Shown piece after piece: positions 36,883 to 45,885 of a DNA stretch of 60,468 nucleotides. Each line of letters begins with the position of its first letter. Positions within the stretch are counted from its first letter, which is position 1. The position numbers were made by a program, and so were the translations under genes. Below the pieces are notes generated by a model. It searched no databases and was not told the origin of the DNA. It worked only from the letters and a program-made list of their open reading frames with translations. The stretch is from contig CANGJI010000007.1 in the NCBI GenBank assembly GCA_947454135.1, positions 1 to 60,468 of the forward strand, given 5' to 3'. The stretch comes from Sphingomonadaceae bacterium. GTDB lineage: Bacteria; Pseudomonadota; Alphaproteobacteria; Sphingomonadales; Sphingomonadaceae.

Positions 36883-37743
36883 CTAGTCCTTCCGGCTCGC
36901 TCTTGCCTCGCGCTTGATGATCTCGAGCCCCTCGGGATCGACGAGCTGGCCGTAGATCGCGAAGTTGTTGGCGTGGCCGAACTGGTGGAGATTGAACGCT
37001 GACTGGATCGCGTTCCACATACCCATCGCATCCATCGACTGGTTGACGCTCATCTTGGCGGTCTTGAGCCCGATTGCCGGGCGGGAGGCGATTTTCTCGG
37101 CCATCGCCAGCGTGAAGCTCTCAAGCTCGGCGCGCGGGACGACCTCGTTCACCATGCCGAGCGACTTTGCTTCCGCCGCCCCGATGGGTTCACCGGTGAA
37201 CAGCATCTGCTTGGCCTTGCGGTGGCCAAGCTCGAAAGCGTGGACGAAGAATTCGTGGCCGTTCATGCCGAAGGCGACAACGGGATCGGAAAACTCGGTA
37301 TCGTCTGCGGCAATGATCAGATCGAACGGCCAGATCAGCATGAGGCCGCCCGCTATGGCCTTGCCCTGAACCTGCACGATGATCGGCTTGGGCAGGTTGC
37401 GCCAGCGCCAGCAAAAACCGAGGTAGACTTCCTGCTCGCGCGACATGTGCCCTTGCGGGCCCTTGTGACGATAGCCGCCGAAGCCGAGCACCGGCGGGCG
37501 CAAATCGCCGATCCGTGCGCGGTCGCCGAGATCGTGGCCGGAGGAGAAGTTCTTGCCGTCTGCCGCCACGATCACGACATTCACCTCGTCATCGTCCATC
37601 GCGATATCGAGCGCATCGTTGATCTCGTAGAGCATGCGCAGGCTTTGCGCATTGTGCTTGTCCGGCCGGGCCAGCGTGATCCGGGCAACGCGCCCGGCAG
37701 GCCTGTCGTAGCGGATATCCTCGAAGACCGGCATTTCGCTCAT
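36883..37743 (-). CDS. Atypical enoyl-CoA hydratase/isomerase (crotonase) family protein
   Basis: 286 residues. Crotonase fold: oxyanion segment NFSSGHDLGD and VQGKAIAGGLMLIW. The two glutamates used by classical hydratases are absent: GGGxE reads GGLML, and PExxxG reads DPVVAFGMNGHEF, with a histidine just after. So it is unlikely to be a standard hydratase; isomerase, hydrolase or C-C lyase chemistry is possible. The start at 37743 (MSEMPVF) was preferred to an upstream in-frame ATG. It converges on the EthD gene. Confidence 0.8.
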   Translation of the reverse strand: MSEMPVFEDIRYDRPAGRVARITLARPDKHNAQSLRMLYEINDALDIAMDDDEVNVVIVAADGKNFSSGHDLGDRARIGDLRPPVLGFGGYRHKGPQGHMSREQEVYLGFCWRWRNLPKPIIVQVQGKAIAGGLMLIWPFDLIIAADDTEFSDPVVAFGMNGHEFFVHAFELGHRKAKQMLFTGEPIGAAEAKSLGMVNEVVPRAELESFTLAMAEKIASRPAIGLKTAKMSVNQSMDAMGMWNAIQSAFNLHQFGHANNFAIYGQLVDPEGLEIIKREARASRKD

Positions 37744-37877
37744 TCTGGCATTCCTTTCCTCTCCCCACACGCGCAAGGTAATGCACCGGCAGCACAGGCA
37801 TGTCCGCCAGCAGAATCGTCAGTGTACGCATGCGCTGCGAGGCGGGATGGCTGCACCGGAACGGAGAGGGTTTGGCG

Positions 37878-38666
37878 ATGGACTTGGGAATCAGAGGCCG
37901 CAAAGCGCTGGTGAATGGCGGGAGCGCCGGCATGGGGCGCGGCTCCGCACTGGCGCTGGCGCGCGAGGGGGCCGAGGTTTTCATCTCCGCGCGCGGCGCC
38001 GAGCGGCTCGAACAGACCTGCGCCGCGATTGCCGCAGAAACCGGCGCGGCTGTGCATCCCATCGTTGCCGATCACGCCAGCGACGAAGGCCGTGCCGCGA
38101 TCCTTGCCGCCTGCCCCGATCCCGACATCTTCGTCGCCACCTGCGCGCCGCCGCCGTTTACGGGCGACTTCCGCGACGTCTCTCGAGAAGCATTCGAACG
38201 CGCGGTGGCAACCGCACTCCTCAGCCCGATCGACTACATCAAGGCCGTATCAGCGCCGATGGTGGAGCGCCGCTGGGGCCGCATCGTCAACATCAGCACG
38301 GGCGCGGCGAAGTATCCCGCCGCGATGCGCGTGCTCTCCGGCCCTCCGCGCGCCGCGCTGGCGAACTATTGCCATGCAATCTCCAAGGAACTGGCGCGTT
38401 ACAACGTGACGGTAAATTCGGTGCTGCCCGGAATGCACCACACACCCGGCATCGAGGACATGATGAACCCGCGCGCAGCCAAGAATGGCCGCACCTATGA
38501 CGAGGAAGTTGCCGCATTCGTGAAGGCGGTGCGCATTCCTGCGGGGCGGTTCGGCGATGCCGAAGACCTCGGCGCGCTGGTCGCCATGCTCTGCAGCGCG
38601 CAGGCAAGCTTCATGACCGGCCAGTCGGTCGTCGTGGACGGCGGTATGGGGACTTCGATCTTCTAA
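37878..38666 (+). CDS. Divergent SDR-family oxidoreductase lacking the YxxxK motif
   Basis: 262 residues. Rossmann motif VNGGSAGMGRGSA (TGxxxGxG variant) and the C-terminal GQSVVVDGG strand place it in the FabG-like SDRs, but NNAG is replaced by TCAPPPF and the expected YxxxK reads LSGPP after the conserved NIST serine. It may use another proton donor or be non-catalytic. GGAGAGGG precedes the ATG. It diverges from the crotonase gene and converges with the amidohydrolase (4-base overlap). Confidence 0.82.
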   Translation: MDLGIRGRKALVNGGSAGMGRGSALALAREGAEVFISARGAERLEQTCAAIAAETGAAVHPIVADHASDEGRAAILAACPDPDIFVATCAPPPFTGDFRDVSREAFERAVATALLSPIDYIKAVSAPMVERRWGRIVNISTGAAKYPAAMRVLSGPPRAALANYCHAISKELARYNVTVNSVLPGMHHTPGIEDMMNPRAAKNGRTYDEEVAAFVKAVRIPAGRFGDAEDLGALVAMLCSAQASFMTGQSVVVDGGMGTSIF

Positions 38667-40387
38667 GCCGCTGACCTGTACCCAGCACCGCGGATCAGCT
38701 TGCCCGGCCGCGCGCCCGTTGATTGATCGAACCGCCGGATCACCTCGCCCGCGACCACCGTCGCCTCATATCCGGTCGCGCGCTGGTGCAGGCGGCGACC
38801 GCCAGCCGGAAGATCGCGCACCACTTCGGGCAGGTGGAGCGAGAGGCCATCCAGGTCGATCACGTTGAGGTCAGCCCGCGCGCCGAGCTTGAGCAGGCCG
38901 CGATCATCAAGCCCGACCGCGCGCGCGGCCTTGCGGCTCAGCATGTGAACGGCTTCGGCAAGGTCCAGCTTGAGCGGCCCCTCACCCTTCACGAACTGGG
39001 TAAGCAGATAGGTCGAATAGCTCGCATCGCAGATCGCGCCATAGTGCGCGCCGCCATCGCCAAGCCCAGGAACGCAGTAAGGGTGCTTCAGCATTTCGTG
39101 TGCGCTGTCGAGCTTGGCGTTCTCGTAGTTGCCGAGCGCGGCAAGGAACAGCCCCCTGCCCTCCGTTTCCAGAATGCGGTCGTAAGCGATTTCCTGCGGC
39201 GTGCAGCCGCGAGCGGCGGCTTGGCCGGCCATGCTCCGGTGCGCGGGCGGTGCGTAGTCTGGCGGATTGTCGAGCGGGAACAGCCAGTTCCAGTTGCGCG
39301 CCAAAGCGTTGAAAGGATGACCGGGGGCGAAGTCCTCGCTGAGCAGCGCCTCGCGCAGAGCAGGATCGCGCATGGCCGCAACCTGCTCGGGGATCGAAAG
39401 GTGCGCGATCCTGGCCCAGCTCGGGCAAAGCACGAAGGGGTGGACCGTCAGCTCCAGCCCGGCAATGAGGCCGATCGGACGCGGCATGACCTGCGCGTGA
39501 GCCATGCCGCCAGCCGCGTTGGTCTTCTCCAGCATTTCCAGCACGCGCCGCCAGCGCGGCGGGGCATCGTTGCCCGAGGCGAGCGTGAAGGTTGCCGGTC
39601 GGCCACTGGCCGCGATCACACGCTCGATCACGCGGTATTCCTTGTCCCACCCGACGAAGGCATCGAGCACGACCTGAAACGTCCCTGCACCCACATCGCC
39701 CATGCCGCGCGTGATGGCTTCCAGCTCGGCGATATCGGCATCGAACGTGGGGATCGCGCCGCCATCGGCGGTCTTGTGGATCGATAGGCGCGAGGTGGCA
39801 AAGCCGATGGCCCCGGCGCGCATCGCTTCCGCTGTCAGGCGGCGCATCAGGGCAAGGTCAGCCTCGGTCGCCGCCTCGCGTGCCGCACCGCGTTCGCCCA
39901 TCGCATAAACGCGCAAAGGGGAGTGCGGGAGATAGGCGGCCACGTCGATATCCCGCTTCTGCGCGGCGACCTTGTCGAGGTACTCGGGGAAGGTCTCCCA
40001 ATCCCACGAAAGCCCCTCGGTCATCACCACGCCGGGGATATCCTCGACGCCTTCCATCACGTTGATCAGCATCTCGTGATCAGCCTTGCGGCAAGGCGCA
40101 AAGCCGACGCCGCAATTGCCCATGACCGCCGCCGTCACGCCGTGGACAGAGGACGGCGAAAGCTCCTCGGCCCAGATGCACTGGCCATCGTAATGCGTAT
40201 GGACGTCGATGAACCCGGGGGTGACGATCCTTCCCCTGGCGTCGATCTCTTCCGCGCCGCGCCCGTTGAAGGCGCCGATGGCGGCAATGCGCCCGCCCGC
40301 GATGGCGAGATCGCCTTCGATCAGATCGCCGCCGCTGCCATCGGCGATGGTTCCGCCGCGGATCACCAGATCATAGTCGGTCTGCAT
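38663..40387 (-). CDS. N-acyl-D-amino-acid deacylase-type amidohydrolase
   Basis: 574 residues, amidohydrolase superfamily. Starts with the IRGGTIADGSG beta-sandwich strand typical of D-aminoacylases and dihydroorotase-like enzymes; metal site VDVHTHYDGQ (HxH), and a later LGDGGAHYGAICD aspartate. Cleaves an amide or cyclic amide in the cytoplasm. Its start is 4 bases from the end of the MAPEG gene upstream on the same strand. Substrate unknown. Confidence 0.85.
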   Translation of the reverse strand: MQTDYDLVIRGGTIADGSGGDLIEGDLAIAGGRIAAIGAFNGRGAEEIDARGRIVTPGFIDVHTHYDGQCIWAEELSPSSVHGVTAAVMGNCGVGFAPCRKADHEMLINVMEGVEDIPGVVMTEGLSWDWETFPEYLDKVAAQKRDIDVAAYLPHSPLRVYAMGERGAAREAATEADLALMRRLTAEAMRAGAIGFATSRLSIHKTADGGAIPTFDADIAELEAITRGMGDVGAGTFQVVLDAFVGWDKEYRVIERVIAASGRPATFTLASGNDAPPRWRRVLEMLEKTNAAGGMAHAQVMPRPIGLIAGLELTVHPFVLCPSWARIAHLSIPEQVAAMRDPALREALLSEDFAPGHPFNALARNWNWLFPLDNPPDYAPPAHRSMAGQAAARGCTPQEIAYDRILETEGRGLFLAALGNYENAKLDSAHEMLKHPYCVPGLGDGGAHYGAICDASYSTYLLTQFVKGEGPLKLDLAEAVHMLSRKAARAVGLDDRGLLKLGARADLNVIDLDGLSLHLPEVVRDLPAGGRRLHQRATGYEATVVAGEVIRRFDQSTGARPGKLIRGAGYRSAA

Positions 40388-40391
40388 CGCA

Positions 40392-40796
40392 TCAGGCTCC
40401 CTGAACCACGCGCACGATCCCGCCGATCAGCGAGCCAAGCACGAATATGTAGATCGGCGGCATCGAGATGTAGAGCGGGATCAGCCGCTTCTCGGCTGCC
40501 TTGTGATAGCCGCGCGCATAGAGCACGCGCATGAACGGCCAGATCGCACCGATCCCGGCGGCCCAATAGGGGCTCACCACATAGGCAAAGAGCCACATGC
40601 CGGGCAGAAACAGCACCAGGTGTTCCAGCGTGTTGTGGTGCGCGCGGACATAGCGCTCGTACTCCTCGGGCCCGCTATGCGAGGGCACCGGGATCTTGAA
40701 GCGGCCCCGGGCAAGGCCTGCCATCAGCAGCGTGAAGTAGTAGGCCAAAAGCGCCAGAGCGCTGACGATCACGACATAGACGTACGGGTCAGTCAT
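40392..40796 (-). CDS. MAPEG-family membrane protein
   Basis: 134 residues with about four transmembrane helices. The VRAHHNTLEHLVLFLPGMW segment (helix 2) is characteristic of MAPEG (membrane-associated eicosanoid/glutathione metabolism) proteins; bacterial members often conjugate glutathione to hydrophobic molecules. GGGAAGAGG lies upstream of the start. Same strand as the amidohydrolase and the CoA ligase. Confidence 0.8.
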   Translation of the reverse strand: MTDPYVYVVIVSALALLAYYFTLLMAGLARGRFKIPVPSHSGPEEYERYVRAHHNTLEHLVLFLPGMWLFAYVVSPYWAAGIGAIWPFMRVLYARGYHKAAEKRLIPLYISMPPIYIFVLGSLIGGIVRVVQGA

Positions 40797-40896
40797 TGCT
40801 TTGTGCGCGCCTCTTCCCTTTGTTTGGAAAGGAGGCTGACGCCGGGCGGGCTATCCGGCAACTCGCATTTTTGGGACCGCCCGCAGCGGCAAGCGG

Positions 40897-42468
40897 TCAG
40901 CCCTTGCCGCTGCTCTCCCGCACCCTCAGTTCCTCCTTGAGCGCAGCCTTGGAAATCTTGTTCGCACCGCTCAGCGGCATTGGCTGGTCACGGATCTCGA
41001 GCGTACGCGGACACTTGTAGTGCGCGAGGATCGCGCGGCAGTGCTCGATGAGATCGCGCTCGCTCGCCTGCATCCCCGGCTTCAGGGTCGCGACAGCGTG
41101 GACCGCCTCGCCCCAGTGTTCGTGTGGCCTGCCAAAGACGGCGCACTGCGATACGGCCGGATGTCCGGCAAGCGCGTTCTCCACTTCCAGAGAATAGACG
41201 TTCTCGCCCCCGGAGATGATCATGTCCTTCAGCCGGTCGATGACGAAGAGGTAGCCCTCATCGTCGAAATAGCCGATGTCGCCGGTGTGCATCCAGCCGC
41301 CGCGCAGCGCTTCGGCGGTGAGTTCCGGGCGGTTCCAGTAGCCGAGCATCACGTTCGGCCCGCGCGCGACGATCTCGCCCGCCTGTCCCGGGGGCAGCAG
41401 GCGGTCTTGCGCATCGACCACACCGACCTCTGAGAAAAGGACCGGCTTGCCCGCCGAACGCAGGCGGCCGCTTGCCCACCGCTCGGGCAGGTGATCGTAG
41501 CAATCGAGGATGGTCACCACCGGGGAAAGCTCGGTCATGCCGTAGGACTGCAGAAATCCGACCTCGGGCAGCGCCGCCATGATTTCCCGCAGCAAGGCTT
41601 CCGGCATCGGTGCGGACCCGTAGGACAGCACGCGCAGCGAGGTGAGATCTGCCTCGATCAGCGCCGGATCATCGAGCATCGCGCGCAGCATCGTCGGCAC
41701 GAAGGTGGCATGCGTGACGCCGGTCCACTCGATTGCCGCGATGACTTCACCTGCCACGAAGCGCGGCAGCAGGACGTGCGTGCCGGCCGCATGGGTTACC
41801 GAAAACACCCGTGCGGCTGCTGCGACATGAAACAGCGGGCCGTGATGGAGGTGGACGGTATCCGGCCCGAGGCCGAGTTCGCCATAGGTGTTGGCGGTGT
41901 TGGCGACGAAGTTGGCATGGCTGAGCATGACCCCCTTGGCCGCGCTCGTTGTGCCGCTGGTGTACATGAGCACGGCAAGATCATCGCCGCACCGACCCTG
42001 ATCGGCCAAGGGCTCCGCCTTGTGCATCAGGCCCTCGAGGTTCTGCATCCCGGCCGGCACATCACCCTCGCCCGCAAGAAGCAGGGGCACCTTGCCGCCT
42101 GCCGCTGCCAGCAGGTCCGGCCCCAGATCGGAGAAGTCCGGACCCAGCACGATCACGTCCGGCCGGCAGTCCGCGACCTGATCACGCAGTTCGCCAATGC
42201 CAAGCCGGTGGTTGAGCGGTGTGATTGCTCCGCCCGCATGGATCGCCGCGAAGAAACATTCGAGCGAGTAATGGCAGTTGAGCGAGAGGAGTACGACGCG
42301 TCCGCCTTCTTTCAGGCCAAGCGATGCAAAAACGCCCGCCAGACGCGCCACGCGATCGGAAAAGACCTGCCACGTGAACGACTTTTCGCCGTCGATCACC
42401 GCCAGCCCTTCACCGCGCACATGGACCGCATGCCGCAGGGCCTGCCCGAGACTGACCGCCTTGTTCAC
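40897..42468 (-). CDS. AMP-forming acyl-CoA synthetase
   Basis: 523 residues of the ANL superfamily. The P-loop-like motif is YTSGTTSAAKG (usually TSGTTGxPKG), with later YGMTE, TGDIGYFDDEGY and IISGGENVYSLEVE, and a C-terminal NKISK catalytic lysine. Activates a carboxylate to its CoA thioester via an acyl-AMP. GTG start at 42468 with GGGAG upstream. It probably feeds an acid into this cluster's beta-oxidation-like steps. Substrate unknown. Confidence 0.87.
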   Translation of the reverse strand: MNKAVSLGQALRHAVHVRGEGLAVIDGEKSFTWQVFSDRVARLAGVFASLGLKEGGRVVLLSLNCHYSLECFFAAIHAGGAITPLNHRLGIGELRDQVADCRPDVIVLGPDFSDLGPDLLAAAGGKVPLLLAGEGDVPAGMQNLEGLMHKAEPLADQGRCGDDLAVLMYTSGTTSAAKGVMLSHANFVANTANTYGELGLGPDTVHLHHGPLFHVAAAARVFSVTHAAGTHVLLPRFVAGEVIAAIEWTGVTHATFVPTMLRAMLDDPALIEADLTSLRVLSYGSAPMPEALLREIMAALPEVGFLQSYGMTELSPVVTILDCYDHLPERWASGRLRSAGKPVLFSEVGVVDAQDRLLPPGQAGEIVARGPNVMLGYWNRPELTAEALRGGWMHTGDIGYFDDEGYLFVIDRLKDMIISGGENVYSLEVENALAGHPAVSQCAVFGRPHEHWGEAVHAVATLKPGMQASERDLIEHCRAILAHYKCPRTLEIRDQPMPLSGANKISKAALKEELRVRESSGKG

Positions 42469-42627
42469 TTGCCCGATCTCCCGCTTCGCCGCTCAACCAT
42501 GCCGACGTTGAGGTCCACTTGCAGGGGTGGCCGAGGTTTTTCAATCCGGACTGAATGCCACATGGTCCAATTGATAGGACGCGGGTTTGACAGGGAGCGG
42601 GGCGTTATCACCGCCTAAGCCCCTACC

Positions 42628-42646
42628 CGGGTCTTGCCCAGACCCG
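42628..42646. promoter_or_regulatory. Inverted repeat upstream of the HerA-like gene
   Basis: CGGGTCT (42628-42634) and AGACCCG (42640-42646) form a perfect 7-base dyad with a 5-base spacer, 12 bases before the ATG at 42659. Could be an operator or a leader hairpin limiting ribosome access. No partner copy seen. Confidence 0.35.
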
Positions 42647-42658
42647 CGCATACGGGCC

Positions 42659-44119
42659 ATGCGCCGCTGGATGACTCTCAAGGTGGACATGGGATTCGAT
42701 GGTGCCGGGGGGCCGGCGCTGGTCGATCTGGAAGAGCTTCTGGCGACGCGTCTGCTCGTCCAGGGCAATTCCGGCTCGGGCAAGTCGCATCTCCTGCGAC
42801 GCCTGCTGGAAAAGAGCGCCGGGCAGGTCCAGCAGGTCATCATCGATCCCGAAGGCGATTTCGTCACGCTTTCGGGACCATACGGCCACGTCGCGATCGA
42901 GGCGGTCGACTACTCGGTGAGCGAGATCACCCACTTCGCCCGGCGCTGCCGCGAGCATCGCACCTCGGTGGTTCTCAGCCTCGAAGGGCTGGAGATGGAG
43001 GGACAGATGCGCTGCGCGGCGGCGTTTCTCATGGGCCTGTTCGATGCTCCGCGCGAACACTGGTTCCCCGCACTGGTAGTGGTCGATGAAGCACAGATCT
43101 TCGCGCCTGCTGCCGGCGCCGAGGTGAGCGAGGAGGTGCGCCGCGCGTCCCTCGGCGCGATGACCAACCTCATGTCGCGCGGGCGCAAGCGCGGTCTTGC
43201 CGGGATCATCGCCACACAGCGCCTCGCCAAGCTTTCCAAGAATGTCGCCGCAGAGGCGAGCAACTTCCTGATGGGGCGCACCTTCCTCGATATCGACATG
43301 GCGCGCGCGGCAGACCTGCTGGGCATGGAGCGGCGCCAGGCCGAATCCATCCGCGATCTCGCGCGCGGCACGTTCCTCGGGCTCGGCCCCGCCATCGCCC
43401 GGCGTCCGGTCAAGCTGCGGATCGGTCCGGTCGAGACTTCTGCGCGCAGCAGCAGCCCGGTGCTCGTGCCGCTGCCCAATGCCCCGGCGGGTGACATGCG
43501 CGAGTTCCTGCTGGCCGGGCTGGACGATGCAGCACCGCTTCCTCCGCCGGCGCCAACGCCGCGCCCGCAGCCGGCGACGCTCGTGCTGGAGGAACTGGCG
43601 CGCATGCCGCTCGAGCCGGTTGCCGAAGATCTGCCCGAACCCGTCGATCCCGAGCCGATCATGGTCGCCGCGCTGCGCGCCATCGTCGGCGACGAGGAAG
43701 CGACCGGCAAGACGACCGCGGTGCTGTTTCAGGACTTCCAGGTTCGCTGCCGGATGCACGGGCTGCGCCACGCGCCGCTCGATCTCGCAGGCTTTACCCG
43801 CCGCTTGGCCGCTGCACGCGCCGGCATCTTCGAGGGGCTCGAAGACGAATGGGCACCGGCGCTTGAGGCCGGCCGCCGCGTGCCCGATGACATGCTCGGC
43901 GCGTTCCTGCTCATCGCCCGCGCGGCGAGCGAGAACCGCCCCTGCCCGAGCGATCAGGAACTGGCCAACGTCTATGGCACCAGCTCGCTCGGCCGCGCGC
44001 GCCGGGTGCTGAGCTACATGGAAGAGCGCGACATCATCGTGGCGCGCACAGACCTTTCCGGACGCCGCTCGATCACCATTCCGGCGCTCGGCTGGACAAC
44101 ACAGCCGACCGAACCCTGA
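42659..44119 (+). CDS. HerA/VirB4-like ATP-binding protein
   Basis: 486 residues. Walker A QGNSGSGKSH (about residue 33-43), IIDPEGDF, and Walker B LVVVDEAQIF with a following SRGRKRGLAGI region and TQRLAKLSK; this is the HerA/DUF87 P-loop family of DNA-translocase-like ATPases. A proline-rich linker near 300-320 leads to a C-terminal winged-helix-like region (ENRPCPSDQELANVYG...). No NurA nuclease or phage gene adjoins it, so its role is unclear. The start is uncertain: 42659 or 42671 are both possible. Confidence 0.72.
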   Translation: MRRWMTLKVDMGFDGAGGPALVDLEELLATRLLVQGNSGSGKSHLLRRLLEKSAGQVQQVIIDPEGDFVTLSGPYGHVAIEAVDYSVSEITHFARRCREHRTSVVLSLEGLEMEGQMRCAAAFLMGLFDAPREHWFPALVVVDEAQIFAPAAGAEVSEEVRRASLGAMTNLMSRGRKRGLAGIIATQRLAKLSKNVAAEASNFLMGRTFLDIDMARAADLLGMERRQAESIRDLARGTFLGLGPAIARRPVKLRIGPVETSARSSSPVLVPLPNAPAGDMREFLLAGLDDAAPLPPPAPTPRPQPATLVLEELARMPLEPVAEDLPEPVDPEPIMVAALRAIVGDEEATGKTTAVLFQDFQVRCRMHGLRHAPLDLAGFTRRLAAARAGIFEGLEDEWAPALEAGRRVPDDMLGAFLLIARAASENRPCPSDQELANVYGTSSLGRARRVLSYMEERDIIVARTDLSGRRSITIPALGWTTQPTEP

Positions 44120-44128
44120 CAAGCTGTA

Positions 44129-44145
44129 CGTCAGTGTCCCGTCAG
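44129..44145 (+). promoter_or_regulatory. Tandem CGTCAG repeat upstream of the response regulator
   Basis: CGTCAG at 44129-44134 and again at 44140-44145: two direct hexamers with an 11-base period, 43 bases before the ATG at 44189. The same arrangement stands before the RND adaptor gene (45875-45891). OmpR-family regulators bind direct repeats with a period of one helix turn, so this is a strong candidate for the cognate regulator's box. Confidence 0.6.
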
Positions 44146-44188
44146 GCTGGCTTGCTATTGCCCGCCCGCTGAACAATGCAGGGACGCA

Positions 44189-44863
44189 ATGGCGCGGGTT
44201 CTGGTCATCGAGGACAATGAACGGCTGGCGGGGCTCATCGCCGATGGCCTCGCTGCGCAGGGCCATGTCTGCGATGCCGTACACACGCTGGCCGCCGCAG
44301 AGGACGCATTGGCTGGCGCGCCGTTCGACGGGATTGTGCTCGATCTCGGCCTGCCCGATGGTGACGGTGTCGACTGGATGCGCATGCAACATGGGCCCCG
44401 CCCGCCCATCCTCGTGCTGACAGCGCGCGATGCGCTGGAGGATCGCATTCGCGGCCTCGATGCGGGCGCGGACGACTATCTCCCCAAACCCTTCGCGATG
44501 AGCGAACTGGCAGCCCGCCTGCGCGCGCTGCTGCGGCGGCCCGGCGGACGGCAGGATGCCGTGCTCAGTCTTGGCAACGTGGCCTTCGATCCAGCCAGCC
44601 AGCAAGTCACTGTCGAGGAGCAATCGCTTGATCTTACCCGCCGCGAAGCTGCTCTCATCGAACTCCTGCTGCGCCGCGCGGGACAAGTCGTGCGACGGTC
44701 AGTGATCGAAAGCAGCCTCTACACCTTCGACGAGGCGGTGACGCCCAATGCCGTCGAGGCCATCATTTCACGCCTGCGCCGCAAGCTCGAGGATGCCGGG
44801 GCCGCGCTCGAACTCCACACCATCCGGGGTGTCGGCTACATGGCGCGGGCGCGCGGCGTATGA
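44189..44863 (+). CDS. OmpR-family response regulator of a metal-efflux system
   Basis: 224 residues. Receiver domain with acidic pair E8/D9, phosphoacceptor D52 (VLDLGLPDGDG) and the conserved lysine in PKPF; C-terminal winged helix ending TIRGVGYMARA. Overlaps the histidine kinase gene by 4 bases (ATGA). Expected to activate its own operon and the RND genes downstream through the tandem CGTCAG sites. The inducing metal cannot be read from sequence. Confidence 0.93.
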   Translation: MARVLVIEDNERLAGLIADGLAAQGHVCDAVHTLAAAEDALAGAPFDGIVLDLGLPDGDGVDWMRMQHGPRPPILVLTARDALEDRIRGLDAGADDYLPKPFAMSELAARLRALLRRPGGRQDAVLSLGNVAFDPASQQVTVEEQSLDLTRREAALIELLLRRAGQVVRRSVIESSLYTFDEAVTPNAVEAIISRLRRKLEDAGAALELHTIRGVGYMARARGV

Positions 44864-45885
44864 AGCGGCCGCCCTCGATCATCCGGCGGTTGACCGCCAG
44901 TCTTGCCTGGGTCGGCGGGCTCGGTGCGCTCCTGCTGCTGATCGTTATCGGCATCGAGTACCGTATCTCGTTCAGCAATCTCGGTGACCACGACGCGTTT
45001 ATCCGGGCGATCCATGAACTCAGCGAGCATGTGTTGCTGCCGATGGCGGTGCTCATCATACCGATGGCGCTTGCGGGCCGCTGGGCGATCAAGAGCGGTG
45101 TACGCCCCCTGATCGAAGCTGCGGCGCAGATCGACGCCCGCGCCGGGGAGACCCGCGGCGTCCGCGTCGATACCACCGGCTTCCCGATCGAGGCGCGCCC
45201 GTTCGCCGATGCGATCAACCGCGTGCTCGGGCGGATCGATGGCGCGGCGGCGCTGCACGAAGCGTTCGCCGCCGATATCGCGCACGAGTTGCGCACGCCG
45301 CTCACGCTACTGTCGCTCGAACTCGACCAGCTCGACCATCCCGATGCCGAGCGCATGCGCGGCGACGTCGCGCAGATGCGGCGGCTGATCGACCAGCTCA
45401 TGCTGCTCGCGCAGATCGATGCCGATCATGCCGCCCAGATCGCACCCGCGCCGGTCGATCTCAGCGATGTGGCGGGCGATGTGCTCGCCCAGCTTGCCCC
45501 CATCGCGCTTGATCGCGGCCTGCGGCTTGCGCTGGAAGCCGAGGCACCCGTCATGGTGAGAGGGCGGCGCGAGGCCATCGGCGCGGCACTGCGCAATCTG
45601 ATCGAAAACGCGCTGAGGGTCAGTCCGCCCGGAGGCTGCGTCACGGTACGCACCGCCGCAGGGGGGCTGATCGCCGTCGGGGACGAAGGCCCCGGCCTTT
45701 CCGCTGAGCAACTCACGCTTCTCACGCAGCGGCATCGCCGCGCCGATCATGCCAGCCGCGATGGCGCGGGGCTTGGCCTCGCCATTGTCGAGCGCATCAT
45801 GCGCGCGCATGGCGGCACGCTGGAAACCTGCGCGAAGGCAAACGAATTGCGGTTGCAGTTTCCATCCACAATCGCGTCAGACTAA
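44860..45885 (+). CDS. Sensor histidine kinase of the metal-efflux system
   Basis: 341 residues. TM1 about 14-33 and TM2 about 57-75 enclose a very short periplasmic loop with D43, H44, D45, H52, E53, E56 and H57, a plausible metal-sensing patch. Then HAMP-like region, H-box AHELRTPLTLL with phospho-H142, and an ATPase domain with N-box (NLIENAL), GDEGPGL and GAGLGLAIVERI. Its stop overlaps the second tandem CGTCAG site. Forms a pair with the preceding regulator. Confidence 0.92.
   Translation: MKRPPSIIRRLTASLAWVGGLGALLLLIVIGIEYRISFSNLGDHDAFIRAIHELSEHVLLPMAVLIIPMALAGRWAIKSGVRPLIEAAAQIDARAGETRGVRVDTTGFPIEARPFADAINRVLGRIDGAAALHEAFAADIAHELRTPLTLLSLELDQLDHPDAERMRGDVAQMRRLIDQLMLLAQIDADHAAQIAPAPVDLSDVAGDVLAQLAPIALDRGLRLALEAEAPVMVRGRREAIGAALRNLIENALRVSPPGGCVTVRTAAGGLIAVGDEGPGLSAEQLTLLTQRHRRADHASRDGAGLGLAIVERIMRAHGGTLETCAKANELRLQFPSTIASD

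Noticed and set aside
36861..36889. Direct repeat GCTAGTCC at the EthD/crotonase junction
   Set aside because: It arises around two facing TAG stop codons and is too short to mean more.
40843..40883. CGGGCGG/CCGCCCG hairpin after the CoA ligase gene
   Set aside because: The loop of 27 bases and lack of a T-run make it unconvincing as a terminator.
42587..42610. Promoter TTGACA ... TTATCA before the HerA-like gene
   Set aside because: The spacing is only 12 bases, too short for a sigma-70 promoter.
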